NCBI GenBank assembly: GCA_002077065.1
Contig: NAJO01000055.1
Coordinates: forward strand, 62,001 to 126,000
DNA: 64,000 nt
Source: Cryoendolithus antarcticus
Taxonomy: Eukaryota > Ascomycota > Dothideomycetes > Cladosporiales > Cladosporiaceae
Reading direction: 5' to 3'
Shown here: positions 23,186-36,900 of the stretch, piece by piece
Numbering within the stretch: the stretch's first letter is position 1
Layout of the letters: each line of letters starts with the position of its first letter
Program-made: the position numbers and the translations under genes
The notes under the pieces: generated by a model
Told to the model about the DNA's origin: nothing
Database searches by the model: none
What the model saw: the letters and a program-made list of their open reading frames with translations, nothing else

Positions 23186-23647
23186 ATGGCGCCGTTGCAT
23201 CATCGGGGTCCTTCGAGTTGGAGTTTTTCTTCGACTTCAACTTCGACATCTACTGGTAGCAGTAGCGCGGGTTGGTCGAATACTTCATCGCCGGGACGGA
23301 GGAGCAGTCAGAGTAGTGCTGGAAGCCGATCTGGGTTTTTGAACGTGCAGCTTGCGAACGGGATTTTCGAAGCTGGGAATTATCTAGTGTCTGGCTCGCA
23401 GCAGCAGGCTGGGAATTTTTTTCTAGGATCAGGGACTACGACTGCGACGCATCTACTGCAGCCGCCTGGACCATTGAAGTTTGGAGCGAGAGAAGAGAGT
23501 ACGCGGGTACAGTTGCAGAGGCAACGGTTCCAAGAACTGCAGAAGAGTGGAAGTGTTGGTGTTATCGGGAGAAAGATCCCTGGATACAGGACTAGTGCTG
23601 GTAAATTGTTCATTATGAGCTGGGACGGCTTGAACCATCAAGGCTGA
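23186..23647 (+). CDS. Ser-rich hypothetical ORF (153 aa)
   Basis: Single frame with ATG at 23186. Residues 9-50 are a Ser/Thr low-complexity run (SSTSTSTSTGSSS), after which the sequence is more ordinary: FLNVQLANGIFEAGNYLVSG and RVQLQRQRFQELQKSG. No domain was recognised. Its start codon overlaps that of a minus-strand 67-codon frame in the tetranucleotide CATG. It ends 79 bp before the GNAT gene, on the same strand, so it could also be part of that gene's leader. Its reality is uncertain. Confidence 0.4.
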   Translation: MAPLHHRGPSSWSFSSTSTSTSTGSSSAGWSNTSSPGRRSSQSSAGSRSGFLNVQLANGIFEAGNYLVSGSQQQAGNFFLGSGTTTATHLLQPPGPLKFGAREESTRVQLQRQRFQELQKSGSVGVIGRKIPGYRTSAGKLFIMSWDGLNHQG

Positions 23648-23725
23648 CCCTGAATCCGCAACACAGCCTTCTTCGCCTCCCTTCGCACGAACCTCCGTCT
23701 CAACGCCTCACCACCTCCATCCCCA

Positions 23726-24564
23726 ATGTCGACGCCATCAAGCATGGTGAACTCCACAGCCTCCCTTCCTCCTCCATCCCCACTCTCCGGACCCGCAGAC
23801 TCCGCAATCGAGATGTCCGAGCCCGACGACCCTCTCGCAGGGGTGCCAGACCTGCAGTCCTACGTCGCGCGAAGCGATGAAGACCGCTTTGAGGCTCTAC
23901 GCCTCATAGCGGACAGCGTAGCACAGATGCGTCAATCCGCCAACACGACGCTCATCTTCCACCCCATCAACATGGCCTTGGTACTAGGGGTCATTAGCTT
24001 TATCGCAAGATACATGTATGACACGAAAGGGCACGATTGGACTGTCGTGCTGACGACAGGTGCTGGACTAGTGATGATCTTTCTGGCCATATGTCGATGG
24101 CTCACGCAGGACTATCTCTTCGGGGCGGAAGAGATCAACTGGGCGTGGCTGGGAGATGCGGATCTGATCGTGACGAAGTTCGGGGAGGAGATCATAGGGA
24201 CTGTGGCTATTGAGTGGTTGTCTGGCGAGAGTCGGCAGAAGCGGAAGAAAGCCTGGAGGGGGGAGATCACAGCCTGGACGGTAAGACTGAAGTACAGGCG
24301 CAAAGGCGTGGGGTTGGCGCTATTGGAGGATGCCGTGAAGGAGGCGAAGAAGAAGGGCGCGGAGAGTATTGAGTTTGCCGAGGAGCATGCTAGTGAGTGA
24401 GCGCATACTGTGATGTGGAGTACTGGATGACTGACTGTTATACAGATTCGAAACGGATACTATGGCGCATGTACAATTCGAAGTTCGACAAGCGGGATCG
24501 CAAGTCGAGGGAGCTTTTGATGGAGCTTTTCGAGTCAAGTCAAGGACGCGGGAAGAAGAGATAG
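23726..24564 (+). CDS. Membrane-anchored GNAT-family N-acetyltransferase (261 aa)
   Basis: Exons are 23726-24392 and 24446-24564, joined over a 53-nt intron (GTGAGT donor, TATACAG acceptor) to give EEHANSKRILWRMYNSKFD. Two adjacent hydrophobic segments, INMALVLGVISFIARYMY and VVLTTGAGLVMIFLAICRW, form a hairpin anchor at about residues 92-133. The following cytosolic domain has the GNAT acetyl-CoA core: TAWTVRLKYRRKGVGLALLE (beta4 plus the R/Q-x-x-G-x-G/A loop) and EAKKKGAESIEF. Topology resembles NAT8-like or fungal ER/membrane acetyltransferases. The substrate is unknown. Confidence 0.78.
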
Positions 24565-24949
24565 AGCGGCGATAGATACCCACGCATATTTAGCACGACC
24601 TCTTCACTTCAATTTCTGTGCCGGCTCTCGCTGCACGCCGACAGCTACACCGATCGATGCGAGCAATGGTATGTATGTTGCGAGTCGAAGCGTACCTGAT
24701 CTTGAAGCGCTGGCCAGTTTTCAATGGTCATTAGAGCAACCGATGTAAGGAAAAGTCACACAACTTGAGGACATTGTACAGTTTCAATTCTACGCCCATA
24801 CACACCAGTCTCGACCCGGGGTATCAGGGCGCCGTGCGCGGTCTCTCGACGCCATGCAAATGCGTAGACGGTCACATTTTCCAATTTCCAGTCCACCTTG
24901 ACGCCAAGCAAACCCATCCCAACACCACACATACGAGATCAACTGTCCA
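24565..24949. other. Convergent intergenic region
   Basis: 385 bp between the stop codons of the acetyltransferase (+) and the dynein heavy chain (-). No feature recognised; it presumably holds both 3' UTRs. Confidence 0.5.
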
Positions 24950-27900
24950 TTACTCTTCGACTTCCGCCATGACGTGCTCACTCTCATCCAGCACCTCCAT
25001 GACCCTCTTCATTTTCTTTAGCATACCCTCCGCGTGCGCTACCAGCAACAGCTTCTCTGCATTTGCAGGCAACCCCAGATAAGTGGGCGGCTCCCTCTCC
25101 GGTAGGCCATTGACCCACTCCAAGAAGTCCGCCTTCGTCGTGCCAACGGGTAGCGGCATGCCGACTGTGCTGTCTCCAGCCACTTCACCAATGAGGTTGA
25201 AGTCATCCTCGAAGGCTTCCGCGGTCAGCGTCTTCGCGGCCAGTGCCTCAAGCTCAGCCATGTCCCCTACATCATCCACCTTGCCACCGTACATCTCAGC
25301 GACGAGCACTCTCAGCATCTCCCACGGAATGCTCCTGGGTGCGACGTTTGATCGGCCCTTGCCGGCATTGTCGATCCACCATTGTAAGATGAATGCGCAA
25401 CAGTCATAGTCTGCGTCGTTGAACTCCCAGAGCTTCTTCCAGCCAAGTCGCGGCGCGTAGCGAAGTCGCTCCTGGACGACTGCGTGCAAGTAGGAAAGCA
25501 AGAAGTGCACACGCGCCTTTTCTACTGGCTGGGAAAGGGCACGGTCTGGCAGTGACGAAAGCGAGTCGCGCATGTTGGCGCGAATACCCGCAGGCTGCTC
25601 GTACATCAGCACGCGTGAAGCACGCAGTAGAGAAGGTGGGATCTTGTCGCTGGTCTCCATCGACAGGAAGAGACGGAAGTCGGTGTGTGGCTTGACAGAG
25701 TCGATGCGCTTGATCAGATTCTGCAGCCAGTCAGGAGCGAGGTGGACGTTCTTGATCAGGACCCAAGTGCCGTTCGCTGCTGCGCGAGCGAGAGCGGCGT
25801 CTGCGCTGGCAATGCTTTCATTGGAGCCCATTGCTACATTCGCACAGGCTGTCTTGGTACGCTCGACGAGCTGGTCGACTTTGTAGCTTGCGTCGAAGCC
25901 GGGACTTGCACAGAGAGCAATTGGCGCGTTCGAGGCGGTCTCTGTCACAATGCGACCAAGGTCCTCGTTGAAGTCGAGGAAGCCGGCGTCGAACACTGTG
26001 GTGACGAAACGCTCTGTTGCAGGGACGAGTCGACCGACGCGCATAAGCTTCACCAGTAAGAGTCGCTTGAGCGCTTGGTCATTCACATTCTCCTCGTCAT
26101 CGAAGCCTGGCGTGCAGGCTTCCGCTTCCTCTTCAGTACAGAAGCGATGCATGTCTGCGTCGCTGATCTTGCTCATGGCAGGTCGAAGTGTGCTCAGGCC
26201 TGATGCCGCAGCGATGGCTCGCGACTTCATGTCCGGACTTGAGCTGATGTCCTGAACGACCAGCTTCTCGTCAATGAGTAAGTCGATCACAGTCTTGTCC
26301 ATTGGCAACGGCGCAGCCTGAGCTAGAAGCACTGCAAACGTAAGGCGATCCTTCTGCAGCAATGACACCGAGGTCTCGCGGAAAGCAGTACTGAACAAGT
26401 CGCGCAGCACTGCATTTACACGTGCCTCGGGCTGGCGCTCTGCCGACGTACGAGCAGTCGCCAATACCTTGCCGAAAATGTTGATGAAGTATTGCAGTGA
26501 GAACTGGTAGAAGTGATGCATGTGGTACAATTGCTCCAGCACAGCAAAGATTGCCGAGGAGGATCTTGCGATGATGTCGTACGTGTCCATGATCGTGTTG
26601 ACTTCGTCCATAACACCTTCAGTCTCAGCAGCCTTCGTGGTGATCTCTGCAGCCTCGTTCTTGAGTGTTTCCAGGGTCTGGATCACATTCTCATCGTCCA
26701 ATATATTGCCGCGAGAGTCGTTTAGCGCTTGCAGAAGCATACGCTCGAGCCTGCGTAGGCGATGCGTGAACTCGCCTTGCATCTTGACAAGATTGGAGCG
26801 ACGCTCGTCGATGTCTGGGCGTTCCGACTTGAGTACTTCGTTGAGCGTTTGAGTTCTGAGACTGCTCTGGGTGACCGTAAAGTTGACGAAGGTAGTCCTG
26901 CTACAGATGTCTGGAGCGAAAGCCGCGGATGGGTCTCTGGTCGAGAGGTACAACTTGAAAGCCGGCGAAAAGTCGATCTCTTGTCTGCCGAGCTGGATAA
27001 GGACACGCCCGCCAGTCCGCTGGTATTCCTTATTGAGTACGTGATTCAGGATTGGATCGATGTGCTCTGCGTCCTGGATGAGGATTGGGTTGCCGAATCG
27101 TAAGGCACTCTCTAGCTGTTTGACAAAGCCACTGTCGAGAAAGCTGGTCACAGTCAAGCGACGATCTTTGCTCTCGTTCTCCAGGAACTCGGCGACACGA
27201 CCAGATGGGTCGATGATCAGAGGGTAGCGGTTGTATCTCTTCAACATAATGGCGTTCTCCGTGCACAGGTCATCGACCGGCAAGGCGTGATCATGCCACT
27301 GCTGTCTTTCGTCTGCCGTCGACAGATACTCAGAAAGCGGATTGTCAGTCTTGAACTGGACGCCAGATGCGGACAAGTGATGCGACCAGTTTTCGAGCAT
27401 TGCTCGTCGATACTGCTGGTCATACAGACCGCCGTATGCCAAGAAAGCGGAAGCGAGGAAGACGTCGCCGATCAAGGTCTTCATCTGCGTTTCGAAGGTC
27501 GTGCTGCTTTCCTCCCAACGGACACGCTCGGAGGATAGGCTGTCAAGTAGACGCATGCTGCGGCTGACCTTGGACTGTACGCGGCTCATCTCAGCCTTGA
27601 TGGCTTCTGTCTGGCTGATCAGAGTAGCATATTCCGACTTGTAAGTGGCAATGCTCTGCTCGAGCTCCGTCAGGGTATTCTCGATCATCTTGGCCTCTGC
27701 CTTCGTCTGCAAAGCCTCGTCTTCGAGCCGCTCGACTTCCTCTCTGAGTGGTCCGACTCTATCGAGGATCTCGGAGTAGATGACTTGTGCCTCCACCCAT
27801 TGCACTAGTGGTCCACAAGCTCTGCTTGCGCGATGCACTCTCTCGAAGGTGAAGTCCTCGTTTGAGAGGTACTCGGCTCTCATCTTCTTGCGGTGACTGG

Positions 27901-30900
27901 ATGTCATCATCCTCTCGTTGTCGTAGTTGACAATGCTGGCGATAAAGTCGTCTTTGCGCACTACAGCAACGATGCTCCTCCAGTCTGTCGCCTTATGGCC
28001 TAGTAGCGTGCACACTGCCTCGAGTGCAAGCTTGACGCTTGATGGCGGGTTCTGCATGGAGCGCACTTCGGTGAGATGCTGGCGCTTGATGTTATTGACA
28101 CTTCGCTGTGCCTCAACGACAGCCGGCTCAGCGGTCGCCAAATCTCTTAGCACCACCTCGCGACGCTCGGCAACACCCCTCTCTTGCTTCTCGAGGGCGA
28201 CTTGAATCTCAAGTGATGTGGTACGTCGCTGTTCGGCCTCTCGCTGATCCGCGACCATACGCTGCAGCTTCTCGCTAGCCTGCACGTCCTTGCGCTCGAG
28301 CTCCGTTTTCTTCTCGGCCAAACGCTTCTTCAGGTCGGAAACCTTGGCCACAGTCTCTCGTAGCTTGTCAAGACCAACGTTCAGATGTCTCTGCTGCTCC
28401 TCGAGGCTGTCTCGCTTCTCATTGAGCAGCTTGACGAATTGCGCAGTGAAGTCGAGGTACTGGCGAGGCGTCAGGAAGGTTGTCTTGTTCTGCTGCCGCT
28501 TGAGCTTGTCGTTGATGCCTTGCAGCGAGTGGTGAACGTGCACCATCGAGTTGACCACGGCATGACGGTGCGATGGTGGCATGACGAGCTGCGAGTATTC
28601 GATCGGCAGTGTGTCGGGAGCCGTGTACGTGCCGCGATCGATGTCAACAGACTGCGTGAGCTCGTACGCTACCTGGAACAGTGCTTGATCTGACCAGTCT
28701 CCGAACCAGTTCAGGACGCAGCGGTTGAACAGTGCTGGACTCGTAGCAGCCTTCGAGGACAGACCCTCAGTCGGAGGGTTCATCGTGAAGACGACATGCA
28801 GATTGCGGACGATCTGCTGCGTAAACCACTTATACAGTTCCTCCTGTGAGTCCAACAAGAGACCTTGACGCTGGGCTCCTTCTTTGCACGCGGTCATGAG
28901 AGTGGCGTACTCATCACCCTCGAACAAGCCTGGTACCTCGCCATTGGCGAGCAGTGTGTTCATGCGCTCTAGGAATCCGGAGTCCAGGACATTTGCTTCG
29001 TCCATGATAAAGCAGATCTTTTCGCCCTTGCAGCCGCACCGCCGGAGTATATTGCGAAGATCCTCATCGAAGTCTTCGGCGGAGTAATTGCCATGTACCT
29101 TGATCTGAAAGACTGAAAGTCCATTCATCCATGCCACAAAGCGCGATAGCGTCGTCTTGCCGCTACCACTCACTCCGATGAGTATCAGATGGCCTTGAGC
29201 TTGACGGAACACACGGTCTATGCGAAGCACGTGCTCGAGCACATCGTTGAACAAGATGAGCGGCACATCAAGCTCTTCCTCGCAGAACGTCCGCAGTCTC
29301 GCCTTGACGAAGTCTCTAAGCTGGTCGCGGTCAACGGGGACGTAGTTCTTAGAAAGCCAGTTGGAAAAGAGGATTGGCCGCTGCAGTGCCACCTGGTCGT
29401 CAATGTTGGGGAAGTGCTCGAGTGCGATGCGATTGACAGTGGCTTCGGTCCACTCTCGCTCGTCCTCCGCGATGAGCCTGTCGGAGAAGAGCCGCAAGGC
29501 TTCGTGGGCCCAGATGCGGACAAGCCCTTCCAGTGACAGGGTCTCAAGGGGCCGGATCGCTTCATAGATGGCTCGCACCCACCGTGTGAGCTCACGAGGC
29601 GAGTACACGTAGTGTGGCTGTATATCTGGCGTGAAGCGTTGCTGTGACTGCAGGTAGACCTGGATCATTGACGTTGTCAAAGCGTCAGCATAGCCGCGTA
29701 AAGTCGGGATGATCTTGAGAATTGCGCCATTGAAGGTACCATAGATCTGCGTAAGCGAGACCTCGCCTGGATAGTCCACCATGATCAAGGGTGCATGTCT
29801 CAAGAACCGTAGGCCAAGTGGTGTACGGCCAGCGTCCGTGGGAGGGTTGCAAGCGCCGACGAATTGGATGCGCTCAAGGCTGACCCAGCTCTTGGTGTTG
29901 GTCTTCCAAAAGCCACCATGCTCAACAAGCTGTCTGAGGAAGGAAATGACACGCTGTGTACCATATTTGTCAGGTGCTGGCAAATTGATCTCGTCACAGA
30001 ACACGACAAGCCAGCGTCCGATTTGCTTAGGTGCCATCGTCACACCACTGAGCGACTTCTTGTAGTCGCAGTACTGTTCCAGTGTCTTGATGAGCAGATC
30101 TGGCGTGGTCGCGCTTGAGAAATTCAGTCCAACGACTTCCATATTCGGCAGCTTGCGCAATGCGCTGAACAGGGTCATGGTTTTGCCAGAGCCAGGTGGA
30201 CCGCAGAGCAGCAGTGGCTTGTGCTCAGCAAGGAACGAGTACAAGATCTCCTCATGCCGGACAGTGTCCAGTGTGGGCACTACCAGGTCAGTCTGCGTGA
30301 CCGAGTGAGTGTTCACCTCGATTGTTGGTACTTGACTCTGCCATGGCGTCCAAGTAGGGTTCGGCAGTGTGACATCGTAGTCGATCAGTGATGCAGTTTC
30401 ACTGAGCGTAGGAGCATCGACCGTGGCCATGCTTGCGATGTAGTTGCCGAAAGTCATGCGCTCGACTAGTGGACAATCTCCAGTGAACGCCCAGACTGCG
30501 CCCAGAAGGAGTTTCTTGGACAAGTATGCCTCGATCTGCTCGTCACCTAGAGGGAAGTCGGAGTGTTGAGCGTTGTACTCCAGTACCGAACGGCATGCCT
30601 TGCGCATGAGGGAGAAGAGAGTGCCCAGCGCACGAATAGATGTGAACTCCATGATGTGGTGGTACGGCAGGCAATTCTTCAACGCCTCTGTCAGGAAATT
30701 GTTGTTCGTCAGCTGGCGCTGCAGTATGTCGGCCATAAGTGATTGGCTAGCGACTCTAAGATCGGTGGAAGCAGGCGTTGCTGCATCCTCGTCAAGGTCT
30801 TCGAACGTTGCAGTTCGCAACTGAGCAATATATCTCGACATCATCACATCGACGTCCACAGTATCGTCACTGAACCAAACCATACCACAACGGCTGACCG

Positions 30901-33900
30901 TCGCAAGTGTGGCGTACTTCAGTGTCTCGACTTCGAACATGATGCGGACATTTGGAGGCAAGCTAAGGCGCTCACCATTCGGCAGCGTGAGCAGCTTGTT
31001 GTCGTCCAAGACACTGTTCAGATTCTCGACCCACTCGGGATCAACGTCGCCATCAAAGACAATCCAATGCCGCTTCGTCTCCTCGCCTCGGAGATTGTCG
31101 ACCACCTTACGCAATATGCTGGTGAATAGTCCGTCCGTCCACTCGCGCGTCGTGCTGTCGAGACTTCCGTACAGGCTTTCCTTGGACATCACCTTGGGAT
31201 CAATGACATGACAGACGCCCTCAATGCCATCCACACGCTGGAGCGCGGCGAGCAGAGTCTGCCATGCATTTGACTTCCCCGTGCCAGAGCTGCCAACCAT
31301 CATGACACCGTGGTGCAAGCTCTGTATCTGATACAGCTGAAGGACTTTTGTCATCCAGACGTCGGTGGCAACCAGCTTACGCTCTGCGACAACCTTGTGC
31401 AGCGCTGCTCGGAGGCTCTCTAGTGCAGCGGGTACGTACTGGATTCCAGGAAAGGCTTGCTGCTCAATGGACACCATCAGCGCCGCATCCTCGCGCACAA
31501 GCTTGGGTGCGATCGTCTCACGGATGCTCTGCACCAGGATCTGAGCCTCCATATTGGCTTCCACGACCGACTTCTGAGCTCCAGACAGGCGCAACCGCTT
31601 AAGTCCGCCAGAGCTTACAAGCACACTCTTGAGTGCTCGCAGGCCGAAGTCGTAGTGAGGCTGATCGGACAGGATGCTGCTGCACTGATCAAAGAACGGT
31701 ACAGTCTGACGAGATAGCGTCTTAGCCTCGGCGAAGCCTTGGGAGTATAGCATGACTTCGGCAATGAGTTCCTTGTCGGGCTTGGACATTGCCACGCTGC
31801 GGAAGAGCTTCTTCAGATTGTCGGGCAGGTTCGATCGACCAGCATATCCGGGATTCATGGTGATGAACATGCCAGTCAGGGCGTGCACCTTGAGCTGCCT
31901 GCCAACGAGGTCTATCTGAGCGTTCGGATCCGTGATGCGCTTACGCAAGCCGAGCTGAATGTTTTGGATCTGCTGTGATACGGCTGATAAGATGCGCTCC
32001 TCAAGACGGTTGAACTCGTCGAAGCAGCCCCATGCACCGACTTGAGATATGCCGAGAAAGATGCGACCCATGGCTTGAAAGTCGAAGGTATCGTCGCAGT
32101 TGAAAACTAGGGTGAAGCGACCAAGCTGAACACCAAGCGCCTTGACAGATTCTGTCTTACCTGTGCCAGCCGGTCCGTATGGCGAGCCACCTAGTCGCTG
32201 AGAAAGAGCTTGCGACAGGGTGAGGAAACAGCGGTCTGTAAGTGGTGTTCGCACAAGACGCTCAGGGACACCAAGATACTCAAAGCCGTAAGCCAAGGTC
32301 GCATTGGCTACCTGGATCTGTACTCTGTCAAGTGGACTGGCATCGCCATCGAACTCATACCTCATTGCAAGCAGCCAGAGGTAGTGCTTTGACGAATCAG
32401 CGCCTCCCTTGATTAGCTTCTCGATGAGATCTCGCTGATGCACAAATTCGGTGATCAGGTGCTCGCATTTTTTGCGGTGTAAGGAGTTGAGGTCTTTGAG
32501 CACAGTCGCAGCCAACACCTTCAAGCGATGGACTTGCGACTCGAACAGGCTCTGCAGTGCGTTACCGCCCTTGTCCAGTGCAGTGCTGACACGGGAAGTC
32601 CAGCAACACTGAGCGGCGAGCACGGCGATCTGCGCTGGGTACGTGGCTATGTAGCTGTCGAAAGCTTCGTCATCGTCATCAGTTAGCTGTGCAAAAGTAG
32701 TGACGCCCTCGGCCAAGGTCTCGGCAAGAGTGTGTCGCATAGAGTCCTCCAGAGCCTTCAGCCACTCATTGATCTTTGGCGTAGTCGCTAGCGAGATGGG
32801 CTTTCGGAGGACGAGAGTCTCGCCCTCCTTCGATGTCAGACCGGTGATCGTAGTCTCGTTCTTAATAGTCAGCCCAGCAATGCCGGCAAACATCTTGCGA
32901 AGATGCTTAGCAATGCGCAGCGTGTCGTTGCTGTTGCCAATGATCTCGAGCAAATCCTCGTCACCAACAAAGTAGAAGCGCGGGAAGGCGACGCGCTCCC
33001 TCTCCAGGTACTCTCCTAGTGCTTTCTGAATCTTGTTGAGCAGGTCTGCTAAGCGTTCGAGCGACTTCTGCACTTCCGGAATGTTGAGCACTTCTAGCAC
33101 TTGCGGCGACTTGTAGACCTTCTTGAGCACTGCCATGAATTCGCTGTTGATGTTGGCGAAGCGCGATGACTCGACAGGGAGCAGGTGCTTGATGTCCGCA
33201 TTGCCGGTGAAGACGCCTTCAAGATAAACCCATTGTCGCTGCACGTCAATCCAGACATCGAAGAGTACATGCACTCGATTGAGCTTATCCTCCCATGCCG
33301 ATGCCTCCTCTTCGAACTCCTTGTAGTAAGGCGAGTGCCTCATGGCCTGGAGCGAGTTCAAGTTCTCGCTGCACTTCGCGAACAACTCGTCCCACCCACG
33401 GATGAGACGACACTTGTTTTGATACTGCACGAGGTCGAGGCTGTAGCTTTGCCAGTGCTCCCGCACAGAGCGAACGAACTCCTCGAGTGCCATCTCGCCT
33501 TGTGCTTGCGTTATGACATCCTTGATGACAGCTTCGCTAGGACCAAGTCGAAGGTCCCATACATTGCCCAACGTCATCGATACGGCAGAGTAGCGCTTCG
33601 ACGGCTGCAGAGCCTTGAAGATCTTGGCCCAGTGACGCTCTCGCACGGCATCTGATCTCATCTCGGTCAGTAGGGGATTGACCTTGAGCAGCTGGCGCAG
33701 CTCTGATTGCACATGTTCGAAAGCAGCATACTGCCGCATACGACTGGGCATCTCCTTGGTGGTCTTGATGAGGTTTTCCAGTGACTGCCTAAGCTTACGA
33801 GGCTGTATGCTGTTCCAGGGCTGGTCTCGGAGGTCGCTGATTTGGGTCCACACTATGGATAGATTGGCCCACACGGACTTGAAGTCCTGCACCTCCTCTA

Positions 33901-36900
33901 GCAACGTGGCGAGCATGTTATCTGGACTCGCAGGCAATTGGAGCGCTTCCTTTGCCTTTGAGACCATCTCTGACTGCTCGCTCAGCTGACTGAGCTCCCT
34001 ATCGAAGCGATCAAGCGTCGACACTGCTTCTGCTGGTGGTATTGAGCCTGCGACAGGGCGCTCTTCGTTCCAGCGCTCGGTGACTTCGACTACACGCCTT
34101 GACACCACGCCGTCTTCGGCGACGATCTTGGAACGGAGAGCGTCAGACTGGTCTGCAATAAGTTTACCTTTCCGCTCAAGCACTTCAAGAAGAGCAGTCC
34201 ATTCATGGTCGACTTGTTCCACGTACAACCAATCTTTGGGTTGCTGGAAGCGCAGGCGCGACAGAGTCTGCTGTCCTTGACGAAACGTGTCCATCTCAGG
34301 CTCCCAAGTCTTCACATTCCGCTTGCAGGTCTGTACGACTGTGATGAATGACACTGCCTGGGATGTCGATGCGGTCTGCATACTCTGGCCCTCGAGATCC
34401 TTTCTAGCACGCTGTAAGTCGGTGTAGACATCTACCATGCGAGAGGCGAACAGGTTGGCAAAGTGGCCTAGTAGGTCATGCTGCCATTGATCATACTTGG
34501 CATTGACTTTAGCTTGTACTTGCTCGTAGTCTATGACGAGATGGCCAAAAGAGCGACGCATGCCAGACGTGTCGAATGTGTCACGCTTCTGTCGGATCTC
34601 CTGGATCAGCTGCAGCCACAAATCCAGCTCATCACCAAGGTTGTCCTCGACTTGATCGAGCTGCAAGTCCCAAAGTGACTGGAACTGCAACCACTCGTCC
34701 ACGTAGCTTTGCGCAGCTTCGGTTTTGCCCTCAATGCGCTCGTACAGAGGTGCTAATAGGCCGAGTGACATGATGGCAAGCTCGGCGTACCTTTTGGTAG
34801 ATGCAGAGTTGCCAGCAGTAAGAGCGGTGTCAAAGCGGGAGGCCTGTACCCGTGGCAGATCGCATACCGTGCCTAGCCAGGCCTGCAGATTTGCTAGGAA
34901 GCCAGCTCTAGCAGTGGCGAGCGGAGGCTCAAGTCGAATGATTTGACTGTGCATGACGATGTCGTGTGTGTATGGTTCGATGTTCGGTACTCCGATATCC
35001 TTGTGGGCAATGGGATGGGGGTTGTCAAACTCATCTGCCCACTCCTTGAGCGCCTGCTGCAGCCGCGAATGAAGTATGTCAACAATCTTAGCGTTCAGAC
35101 CATCGACCCAGAACGGTATGTTGGCATATGAGTCCAGGTTGAGCTGGTCAACGGCACGTTGTGCAGCTTCCAGTTGCGTTCGCAGCGCGTCTTGCGTGAA
35201 GGCACAACTCTGCAGCTCCTGTAGCGCTGCCTGAGATGCCGTCTGTATGGTCGCAAGCGTAGAGACTTTGCTTTGCAAGGTCGAGATAGCGTTACCAAGG
35301 TCACTCACAAATTGCACATGTCGATTGTCACCAGTACGTGCACGGAGGGCGACGCCTTCTGCCGACTCCTTACTTGCCTGCCGCATGTGCACATCGTAAG
35401 CGAGAACGAAAGTGTCCCATCGAAGTGGCGCGCCCTTGGCAATGAAGCCCTGGACAGCGCTGCGATAGCCGCTAAGAAGAACAGCAACAGGCTCCATGCG
35501 CTCAATAGCCAGGTTTGCCTGCTCGTAGGTATTGAGACTTTCCATCAGGCTGACAGCGAACGGGTACACTCTGCGTGCCTCCTTCGAGACATTGCTGATG
35601 GCATGCGGCACACTGAAGTTAAGCCAGAGTAGATTCCTGACTTCCTTGAAAAGTGTGATGACCTGCGAGTCAAAGTTGACTTGAATATCGAGTCGATTGC
35701 CCTGGACTCTGTTGTGTACGATCGTAAACAGTCGACCTGATATACTAAGGTGGCGCTTTGTGATATCGCGCAGCCAGTCATCGAAGATTGGACGTGTATT
35801 CAGGCGCTCGCGAAATCGTTCGCCCAAAGTGAAGAGCCGCTGGCCTTCGGTGTGCTGTGCCCACTTCGAACCAAGAATGTCCTCGATTCTGCTCATGTAG
35901 CTATCAAGCTGGCGCTCGACTTGGCGAGCGCGGATGACGGCACCAGAGATGGGAGGCAGGTCGTGCAATTGAGCCATGGCGTGTGATTCAGACTGGCCGT
36001 ACCGATGTGTGAAGCGTACTTGGAGTCCTTCGATGTCATCCTTGACGTTGCTAATGAGCTGGGATTGGTACTCTGCGATGGCGCCACGGATCTTCGGACG
36101 AACAAAGAGGGCGTTGAACTTGGCGAACACCCTGAACATCTCAGTAGCAGTCTTCGCGACAGCTAGCCGATCGCGTAGCCTTGCTATGATAGAGTTCTCT
36201 ACTCGAGCAGTGCGCTCGTTGTACGTTGTCTCGGCCTGAGCCCAAAGACGCTCGCCTTCCGGGGAGACGTCCAGAACATCGACATCCTTTACGGCGCCAT
36301 ACGCTTGCTGAATGTCTTCAATGGCATCGACGTCACCCACGCCGTCAGCGAGCAAGGACTCGTCTGCGTTCTCGTTGGCTGCATCATCTCCGCCAAGTAC
36401 GCTGCCGATGGTGCGCTGCAGCTGCTCGTGATTTCGACGGAAGGTCTCGACATAATCAACCCGGTCCTGTGTCTTTCCATGCTGCCTAGAGACCTTGATC
36501 GGCACGAACTTGTCGCTCCGTCTTCTGGTCATTTCTCGGGCTACGTTCGTGAAGTCCTTTACAGCATCATCCCAGACCTCCCAGATCTCACCGATCTTGG
36601 CGGTCAGTTTCAGAAAGTCTTCGAAGTCCATCTGCATCAGCACTCTACCGTGCACGAGGTCATGGAGCCGTGCATCGATGTCGCCAGAGATAGCCTCGAC
36701 CAGCTCAATCGCGCGCTTGATGGGGTACTGTGGGCAGAGGCGAAGCTTCTTGTTGAGATGACTGAGCACCTCCTTCGTGGCTTCGTAGAGCTTACCGAGA
36801 GATGTGCAATTCAGAACATCCTCGATCGGGAATGCACTGAAGATCTGATTGTACCTCTGCACGCGGTCTTTCGCTTCACGCAGGCCAGTGTCCGTGGAGA

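Noticed and set aside
33185..33655. 156-codon and other long plus-strand frames inside the dynein gene
   Set aside because: Antisense shadows of the conserved dynein coding sequence; GC-rich coding DNA produces such frames.
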